A DNA stretch of 17,414 bases from Methanobacteriota archaeon (GTDB taxonomy: Archaea; Halobacteriota; Halobacteria; Halobacteriales; Halalkalicoccaceae): assembly GCA_022561895.1 (NCBI GenBank), contig JADFQH010000022.1:1-17414 (forward strand), read 5' to 3'. The translations under genes were made by a program, and so were the position numbers. The notes under the pieces were generated by a model, which saw nothing but the letters and a program-made list of their open reading frames with translations, had not been told where the DNA came from and did not search any database. How positions within the stretch are numbered: the stretch's first letter is position 1; every line of letters starts with the position of its first letter. Below, piece by piece: positions 12,503 to 17,414 of the stretch.

Positions 12503-14095
12503 ATGACCGACTCCGAGGGACCGATCGACTGGTTTGCGTGGGACGAGGGGTTTTCTGCCGCATGCGAGCGTGATGACCCGATCATGCTCTTTCTCTCGGC
12601 AACGTGGTGTCGAGACTGCGCGGAGATGGAAGCAGAAGTGTTGGAAAACCCCCAGATCCGTGCTAACCTCGCGGAGTTCGTCCCGATCAAAATCGACGTG
12701 GATCGCCATCCGCGCGTGCGCGATCGGTACAACATGGGTGGGTTTCCCTCGACGGTGTTCTGTACCCCGGACGGAACCATCATGACCGGTGCAACCTCTC
12801 TCGGCATCGAGGGGATGCGAAGCGGCCTCGGGCGCGTCCGGGAGGTTTGGGCGGATCGTTCGGATCCCGGCCGAGTTCCGCGCGCGCTCCGCGAGGACGA
12901 ACCCCCCGCAGGTGAACTCGACGGGCGAATCGAGCGCCGGATGGCCGGACAGCTCGAAGCCAGCTTCGACACCCAGTACGGCGGCTGGGGCGACTCCCCA
13001 AAATTCCCGCTCCCGCGAACCATCGAGTTCGCACTCAAGCGCGATCGCGAGGCAGCACGACAGAGCCTCGAAGCGATCCGCACCCACCTCTTCGACGACT
13101 ACGAGGGCGGATTTTTCAGATACGCCGCAAACCGCGATTGGAGCGAGATCTCCCACGAAAAACTCACCGACGAGAACGCAGCGCTGCTCAGAGCGTTCGC
13201 GAACGCCTATCTCGCGACCGGCGAGGAGGGGTACAGAGAGGTCGCCGGGCGCACCGTCGAGTATCTGACGACGACGCTTTGGACCGGCGATGCGTTCGGG
13301 GCGAGTCAGCCACCCGGTCCCGAGGGTTCGTACGGCGCACCCGAGAGACGGAACGACGGATCGCCCGACCAAACCGTTTATGCCGGACCGAACGCGCTTG
13401 CGATCGACGCACTGCTCACCTACTACGCCTACACCGACGACGGGGACACGAAACGGTTCGCAGAGCGCGCACTCGACCGACTCGATGAGCTGATCGAGGC
13501 CGGAAGCGTTGCTCACTACGCGGGCGGTGAGCGCGATCTTCTCGGCGATCAGGCGCGCGTCCTCCGGGCGCTCACGACGAGTCGAGAGATACTCGGAGAC
13601 GAGGGGTCACTCGATTCCGCTACGGCGGTCGCTGATCACACGATTGAAACCCTTCGAGTCGAGAACGGGACGTTTCGGGACGCACCCCCCAGGGGGGACG
13701 GGCTGCTCTCCTATCCACTCTACCCGCTGGATACGACCGCCGAACTCGCCGATGGGCTGTGTGCTCTTTCGGTCCTCACGGGTGAAAACCGGTATCGCGA
13801 GATCGCGCGCGACTCGCTCGAAGCGTTTGCGGGCGCGAGCGATCGGATGGGTCCCGAACTCGCGGTCTACGGAACGGCGGTTTCCCGGCTGCTTGATGGG
13901 CCGCTGGTGATCCGGGTGGGCACGCCCGCTGGCTCGGATCTCCACCGCGCAGCCCTGCGGATCGCGGACCACGAGGCGGTAGTCGTCCCCGATGCAGCGC
14001 GTACCGGAGCGGTCGCAAACATCGGCGAACGAACGACCGAGAGCGTAGCCACACCCGCGGAGCTAGAGCGCGCCATCGCAACACTGTACGAATAG
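12503..14095 (+). CDS. Thioredoxin-domain protein of the DUF255/YyaL type
   Basis: The 530-residue protein has two parts. Residues 8-110 form a thioredoxin-like domain with WCRDC (C36, C39) and a cis-proline motif GGFPSTVF (P82). Residues from about 140 form an alpha/alpha-barrel resembling N-acylglucosamine 2-epimerase relatives (YGGWGDSPKFPLP, the aromatic YEGGFFRYAA block, and repeated helical pairs). This layout is that of YyaL and mammalian SPATA20, whose biochemical role is not settled. Those proteins are usually near 700 residues and carry CHWCH. This one is shorter and has a simple CxxC, so it belongs to a divergent haloarchaeal branch. The ATG follows a TATA-like box by 26 bases. The TrmB-type gene starts 55 bases downstream. 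Confidence 0.85.
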   Translation: MTDSEGPIDWFAWDEGFSAACERDDPIMLFLSATWCRDCAEMEAEVLENPQIRANLAEFVPIKIDVDRHPRVRDRYNMGGFPSTVFCTPDGTIMTGATSLGIEGMRSGLGRVREVWADRSDPGRVPRALREDEPPAGELDGRIERRMAGQLEASFDTQYGGWGDSPKFPLPRTIEFALKRDREAARQSLEAIRTHLFDDYEGGFFRYAANRDWSEISHEKLTDENAALLRAFANAYLATGEEGYREVAGRTVEYLTTTLWTGDAFGASQPPGPEGSYGAPERRNDGSPDQTVYAGPNALAIDALLTYYAYTDDGDTKRFAERALDRLDELIEAGSVAHYAGGERDLLGDQARVLRALTTSREILGDEGSLDSATAVADHTIETLRVENGTFRDAPPRGDGLLSYPLYPLDTTAELADGLCALSVLTGENRYREIARDSLEAFAGASDRMGPELAVYGTAVSRLLDGPLVIRVGTPAGSDLHRAALRIADHEAVVVPDAARTGAVANIGERTTESVATPAELERAIATLYE

Positions 14096-14120
14096 CGTCA
14101 GTTCGACAACGGCCGATGCG

Positions 14121-14128
14121 TTTATGAG
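14121..14128 (+). promoter_or_regulatory. TATA-like box of the TrmB-family gene
   Basis: TTTATGAG is centred about 27 bases before the ATG at 14151, as for a leaderless mRNA. A second AT-rich element, TTTATAGA at 14135-14142, is too close to serve this start and might instead be a regulator site. Confidence 0.4.
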
Positions 14129-14150
14129 CGTTCATTTATAGAAACGAGAT

Positions 14151-14954
14151 ATGGCGACCCTCAGAGATCTCGGGCTATCGGAGTACGAGGCGCGGGTGTA
14201 TCGCACGCTGCTGCATACGGGACCGACAACTGCAAAGGAGTTGTCACGGGGGAGTGACGTTCCGATGGGCCGGATCTACGATGTCCTCAACAGCATCGAA
14301 GGGCACAGTTTGATCCGCAGTCAGACGGCGAGCCGCCCGAAGAAGTACGTCGCCGTCGAGCCCGAAACCGCGCTCGATCGCCTGCTCGAAAACAAACGCC
14401 GTGAGGCGGACGAAGTCTTAGAGAGGTACGAGGAGATCGTCGCGGAGCTGAGCGAGGAGCTCGACTCCACAGAGCCGGTCGAAGAGCAGTTCTGGACGGC
14501 TGCCGTCGGCGAGGCGGAAACGCTCGATCTCCTGTTGGAGCGGCTCGCGGCGGCCGACGAGACGATCGTGATGGTCGTTGCGAACCGCTCGCCGCAGTTC
14601 GATCTGGGCGAGATCGGCGACGTCGTTACGGAGCGCCTCGAAGCCGCCGTCGACCGGGGAGTCGAGGTGTTCTTGCTGATGACGCCGAAAGTGGTCGAGA
14701 ACCTTCCACGGAGCGTCGGCGAGCGCTATCGCGCCCGGCTCTCGGATCACTCCTCGTTTGCGGTTCGTACGACGACGGATCTCGATGGGACGTTCAACCT
14801 TATCGACGGCACGGAGGTGGTGTTGCAGGTGTCGAACCCGCTCCGTTCGGGCGAGGTGTTTGCCGTGATCGATCTCAAGGATCCCGCCTTTGCAAGCGAG
14901 ATCCACGAGGAGTTCCGCCCGCGATGGAAGGAAGCGGATCCCCTGTCGTTTTGA
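14151..14954 (+). CDS. TrmB family transcriptional regulator
   Basis: The 267-residue protein begins with a TrmB-type winged helix (about 1-70): LGLSEYEARVYRTLL, TAKELSRGSDVPMGRIYDVL and a wing ending in RPKKYVAVEP. A charged helix follows (about 72-108) that can form a coiled-coil dimer. The C-terminal sensor domain (about 115-260) resembles the PLD-like part of archaeal TrmB relatives (VMVVANRSPQFDLGEIGDVV, GVEVFLLMTPK). Family members regulate sugar and central metabolism genes in response to sugars. This protein lacks the longer C-terminal sugar-binding extension of Thermococcus TrmB. Its targets are unknown; no copy of the published TrmB site was sought systematically. Confidence 0.88.
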   Translation: MATLRDLGLSEYEARVYRTLLHTGPTTAKELSRGSDVPMGRIYDVLNSIEGHSLIRSQTASRPKKYVAVEPETALDRLLENKRREADEVLERYEEIVAELSEELDSTEPVEEQFWTAAVGEAETLDLLLERLAAADETIVMVVANRSPQFDLGEIGDVVTERLEAAVDRGVEVFLLMTPKVVENLPRSVGERYRARLSDHSSFAVRTTTDLDGTFNLIDGTEVVLQVSNPLRSGEVFAVIDLKDPAFASEIHEEFRPRWKEADPLSF

Positions 14955-14976
14955 GGCGAGCGGCCGAACATCGGGT

Positions 14977-15159
14977 ATGGAAGAACCGAGCGACACCACG
15001 CCGAGCCCGAACGACGAGACGACGAGGGAGATCTGTGAGCACTGCGGTGAGACCCTCGCGCCGATGGAATGGGTGACACTGGACGACGAACCGGGCTACG
15101 AGTCGTCGCTGCATTTCTGTGACGAGGACTGTCTCGAAGCGTGGCGCGAAAGCGCGTAA
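14977..15159 (+). CDS. Small zinc-binding protein (60 residues)
   Basis: After an acidic, Thr- and Pro-rich leader (residues 1-17) come CEHCGETL and, further on, LHFCDEDCLEAW. The four cysteines in a CxxC and a CxxxC pair are an arrangement common in haloarchaeal small zinc proteins (DUF7576-like). The ATG at 14977 is used because the longer frame from 14890 overlaps the TrmB gene, which ends at 14954. It lies 22 bases after the TrmB gene and 37 bases before the RFC gene on the same strand, so co-transcription is likely. The function is unknown. Confidence 0.8.
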   Translation: MEEPSDTTPSPNDETTREICEHCGETLAPMEWVTLDDEPGYESSLHFCDEDCLEAWRESA

Positions 15160-15196
15160 CGACGCTTTTGTATCGTTCCCTTACCAAGAGCCGGTA

Positions 15197-16201
15197 ATGG
15201 ACGCGCCGCTGTGGACCGAGACACACGCCCCGGCGCTCGCGGAGCTACCCCAAGAGGGGGTCAGGGAGTATCTCATGCGAGCAACCGACGAGCCGATCAA
15301 TCTCGCGCTCTACGGACCGAAAGGCGCGGGCAAAACCGCCGCGGTTCGGGCGCTCGCACGCGAGGCACACGATTCGGAAAACGATCTCGTCGAGATCAAC
15401 GTTGCGGACTTCTTCGGGATGACGAAAAAGGAGATCAGCGAGGACCCACGATTTTCGTCGTTTATCACGCCAAAACGCCGCCGCGAGACCTCGAAAGCGG
15501 GGCTGATCAATCACGTTCTCAAAGAATCGGCGAGCTATCCTCCCGTTTCGGGCGAGTACAAGACGATCCTCTTGGATAACGCAGAGGCCATCCGCGAGGA
15601 CTTCCAGCAAGCCCTTCGGCGAGTGATGGAGCGCCACCACGAGGCGGCCCAGTTCGTCATCACGACCCGCCAGCCCTCGGCGCTGATCGCCCCCATTGTC
15701 TCGCGGTGCTTTCCGGTCCCCATGCGAGCGCCGACGAGCAACGAGATCGTCAGCGTTCTCGAAGAAATCGTCGAAAGGGAGGGGATCGAGTTCGACCCGG
15801 ACGGACTCGAATACGTTTCGGGCTACGCCGAGGGCGACCTCCGAAAAGCGATTTTGGGGGCACAGACGACCGCCGAAGCCGAAGGCACGATTTCGATGGA
15901 GAGCGCCTACGAGGCGCTCGGAGCCGTCGGAGCCGACGATCGGATCGAAGACATGCTCGTCGCTGCGGAGAACGGAAAGTTCACCGATGCCCGAAAACTG
16001 CTCGACGAACTGCTGATCGACGAAGGCTACGACGGTGGCGAGGTTCTTTCGGATTTTCTCACCGTTTCACGCTCGCGCTACGATGGCGAACAGCTCGCCA
16101 CCGTTCATGAGAGAGCGGGCGAGATCGATCTGGATCTCACCGAAGGGACGAGCGACCGGATTCAGCTCGGGCAGCTGCTCGCGGAGCTGGGTGCGGACTG
16201 A
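15197..16201 (+). CDS. rfcC: Replication factor C small subunit (second type, degenerate Walker B)
   Basis: The 334-residue protein is an AAA+ clamp-loader subunit. It has Walker A GPKGAGKT (40-47), a Walker B region TILLDNAE (123-130), the helix DFQQALRRVME, the arginine-finger motif SRC (169-171), sensor 2 GDLRKAIL (213-220) and the C-terminal helical collar domain. Clamp loaders open PCNA and place it on primed DNA. In ordinary RFC small subunits the Walker B reads DEAD; here it is DNAE, so the catalytic glutamate is replaced by asparagine. This fits the second small subunit found in haloarchaea beside the canonical one, and the symbol is given on that basis. The ATG at 15197 is supported by a TTTTGTA box about 27 bases upstream and by the LWTETHAP start of the family. 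Confidence 0.85.
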   Translation: MDAPLWTETHAPALAELPQEGVREYLMRATDEPINLALYGPKGAGKTAAVRALAREAHDSENDLVEINVADFFGMTKKEISEDPRFSSFITPKRRRETSKAGLINHVLKESASYPPVSGEYKTILLDNAEAIREDFQQALRRVMERHHEAAQFVITTRQPSALIAPIVSRCFPVPMRAPTSNEIVSVLEEIVEREGIEFDPDGLEYVSGYAEGDLRKAILGAQTTAEAEGTISMESAYEALGAVGADDRIEDMLVAAENGKFTDARKLLDELLIDEGYDGGEVLSDFLTVSRSRYDGEQLATVHERAGEIDLDLTEGTSDRIQLGQLLAELGAD

Positions 16202-16207
16202 GAGACC

Positions 16208-16240
16208 ATCGCGAACCGACGGGCAAACCGGTTTCGCGAT
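16208..16240. terminator. Stem-loop between convergent rfcC and trmG10
   Basis: ATCGCGAACCG (16208-16218) pairs with CGGTTTCGCGAT (16229-16240) with one bulged T and a 10-base loop. It begins six bases after the rfcC stop, within the 68-base gap between the two convergent genes. A shared terminator is a position-based inference, as no long T-run is present. Confidence 0.4.
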
Positions 16241-16269
16241 CGAGCAATCCGAAAAACACCGACGATACG

Positions 16270-17292
16270 CTACCCGGTCGAAAGCACGAGGACGTGGCGT
16301 GTCAGCGACCGGTGAACTCGTTTTTCGAGGCGGTTTTCGACAACCCAGCCCGCGTCCTCGGCGACTTCTGCCCACGACCGGTCGGCGACGATGACTGCTC
16401 GGGGAGCGATCCGTCGGGCCTCATCGAGCGCACCCGCGATGAGCGTCGCGAGATCGCCTTCGACTTTCGACTGGCGACCGTAGGGCGCATCGAAAACGAC
16501 TGCGTCAGCACTATTATTCTGAATCGGAATCCAGGTGGCGTCGCCCCGAAACAGCTCGAAATCGAGATCGTAGTGAGTGAGATTCGTTCGTGCGCCATGA
16601 ACCATCTTCGGCTGGGTGTCGGCTCCCACGACGCGCGCGCCGAGCAAGCCAGCCTCGACGAGCAGCCCCCCCGTCCCGCACATCGGATCGAGAATCGTTT
16701 TTCCCGGAGCTGCGCCCGCGATGTTCGCAATCGCTCGCGCGAGGAGTGGGTCCATGCTACCGGGCTGGAAGAAGGGCTTTTTCGTCGGCATTCGCCCGCC
16801 GAAATCGCGCGCGCTTTCGGCTGCGAGCCAACCGAGCGCGCAGATCCCTCCTCGCGTCGCTTCGGACCGCACACCGCTCGAACTCTCCGCGGAACGTCGT
16901 TCCGCACTGTCGGAGAAAACGGCGCGAAGCTCGTGATCGGGACCGTCGAGATCCACCGAAAATCCGCGTTCGACGAGGACCGACCCGAGTTCGCGCTCGA
17001 CTTCCTGCGTGTCGATTTCGGTGTTTCGCACCCGGCTGGCGCGCACGCGAACGGAGCCGTCGCGGTCGATCCCCGCGAGTTCGAGCAACAGTCGCGCCGA
17101 TTGGATATCGCCGTTCGTCGTCCCAATCAGTTCGCTCGCCCGATGAGTGTATGCGAGTCCCCGAACCCCTCTAGAGCTGATCCCGCGTGCCGTCGCCAGT
17201 CCCGGTGCGAGATGCGAAACGGCGCTCGCGGCGCTTCGGGCCTCACACCGGGCGAAGGCGTCGTCTTCACCGGCAAGCTCCAGCAGGTACAC
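16270..17292 (-). CDS. trmG10: tRNA (guanine(10)-N2)-dimethyltransferase (Trm-G10 / Trm11 type)
   Basis: The 340-residue protein has an N-terminal THUMP-type RNA-binding region (about 1-150) and a C-terminal Rossmann methyltransferase. The SAM motif is LDPMCGTGGLLVEA (201-214), and FQPGSMDP marks the linker typical of archaeal Trm-G10. The catalytic (D/N)PP(Y/F) motif reads DAPY (268-271), with the following GRQSK as in the family. The enzyme methylates G10 of tRNAs in the cytoplasm. The start is a GTG at 17292, and the first residues (MYLLELAGEDD) match the family start. The stretch SAERRSAESSSGVRSE (129-144) looks like a low-complexity insert. The gene diverges from the presumed tbp gene. 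Confidence 0.88.
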   Translation of the reverse strand: MYLLELAGEDDAFARCEARSAASAVSHLAPGLATARGISSRGVRGLAYTHRASELIGTTNGDIQSARLLLELAGIDRDGSVRVRASRVRNTEIDTQEVERELGSVLVERGFSVDLDGPDHELRAVFSDSAERRSAESSSGVRSEATRGGICALGWLAAESARDFGGRMPTKKPFFQPGSMDPLLARAIANIAGAAPGKTILDPMCGTGGLLVEAGLLGARVVGADTQPKMVHGARTNLTHYDLDFELFRGDATWIPIQNNSADAVVFDAPYGRQSKVEGDLATLIAGALDEARRIAPRAVIVADRSWAEVAEDAGWVVENRLEKRVHRSLTRHVLVLSTG

Positions 17293-17351
17293 ACCGTTTC
17301 GTCGGCAGTCACGGAAAAGAGCCTGCCGATCCGTCCGAAACGGGGTCCACC

Positions 17352-17367
17352 AACCTTTATAAAGGTT
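17352..17367. promoter_or_regulatory. Perfect 16-bp palindrome containing a TATA box
   Basis: AACCTTTATAAAGGTT is its own reverse complement. Its centre is 29 bases before the ATG at 17389, the right place for a leaderless promoter. The same TATA read leftwards would start a transcript near 17333 and could serve trmG10 with a leader of about 40 bases. A second TATA-like stretch, TTTTATAAATA (17375-17385), lies too close to the ATG for that start. Confidence 0.6.
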
Positions 17368-17388
17368 AAATACGTTTTATAAATAGAA

Positions 17389-17414
17389 ATGGACCCAAAG
17401 GAGACCATCAATAT
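17389..17414 (+). CDS. tbp: Start of a gene, probably TATA-binding protein (TBP)
   Basis: Only eight codons are inside the window: MDPKETIN. They closely match the usual start of haloarchaeal TATA-binding proteins (M(T)DPKDTINIENVV). Eight residues cannot prove identity, but the strong promoter directly upstream fits a basal transcription factor gene. The gene continues beyond the right edge. Confidence 0.55.

Noticed and set aside
1..17414. CRISPR arrays, transposases, integrases, toxin-antitoxin pairs, rRNA
   Set aside because: None was found; no regular short repeat-spacer pattern and no matching protein families are present.

Overview
The window comes from a haloarchaeon (class Halobacteria). 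The predicted proteins are acidic, rich in Asp and Glu and poor in Lys, and the coding DNA is GC-rich with short AT-rich promoters. Many starts lie about 26-28 bases after a TATA-like box, which fits leaderless mRNAs. The gene content is also archaeal: a TrmB-type regulator, a replication factor C small subunit, a Trm-G10 tRNA methyltransferase, an ADP-forming acetyl-CoA synthetase, small CxxC zinc proteins, and what looks like the first codons of a TATA-binding protein gene at the right edge.

Left part (1-5792). The 3' end of a 2-oxoacid dehydrogenase E1-alpha gene runs rightwards. It converges on four leftward genes that could form one transcription unit or two: a PQQ-type sugar dehydrogenase (Tat lipoprotein), an MFS transporter, a fused ADP-forming acetate-CoA ligase and a peroxiredoxin. 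Together they suggest sugar oxidation at the cell surface, uptake, energy-conserving acyl-CoA turnover and peroxide removal.

Middle (5793-9768). A 448-base gene-free interval separates the sugar dehydrogenase from a divergent OsmC-family gene. It holds an array of CCGACAGTAT-like motifs in both orientations, including one beside each of the two outward promoters, plus perfect and near-perfect inverted repeats. Next come an O-antigen-ligase-type membrane protein, a 35-residue zinc protein that is easy to overlook, a SAM methyltransferase, a structured intergenic element with nested inverted repeats (9321-9401), and a small hypothetical protein.

9769-12500. A creatininase-family amidohydrolase and a DUF1328 membrane protein are divergent across an interval that carries a perfect 12-bp inverted repeat. 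A gene-free stretch follows (10976-11466). It contains two degenerate 114-base-spaced repeat units built from the 3' end of a tRNA, placed just downstream of an intact tRNA-Ile(GAT). An FxsA-family protein and a 70-residue hypothetical protein come next, both on the minus strand.

Right part (12503-17414). Rightward genes encode a thioredoxin/DUF255 protein, a TrmB-family regulator, a 60-residue zinc protein and an RFC small subunit whose Walker B motif is degenerate. This run converges on trmG10. At the right edge trmG10 diverges from the presumed tbp gene across a perfect 16-bp palindrome that contains the TATA box.

No CRISPR array, transposase, integrase or rRNA was seen. I did not find a complete new multi-gene system. 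The best candidates for undescribed biology are the motif array before the OsmC gene, the tRNA-derived palindromic repeats with a covarying base pair, and the nested palindrome at 9321-9401.
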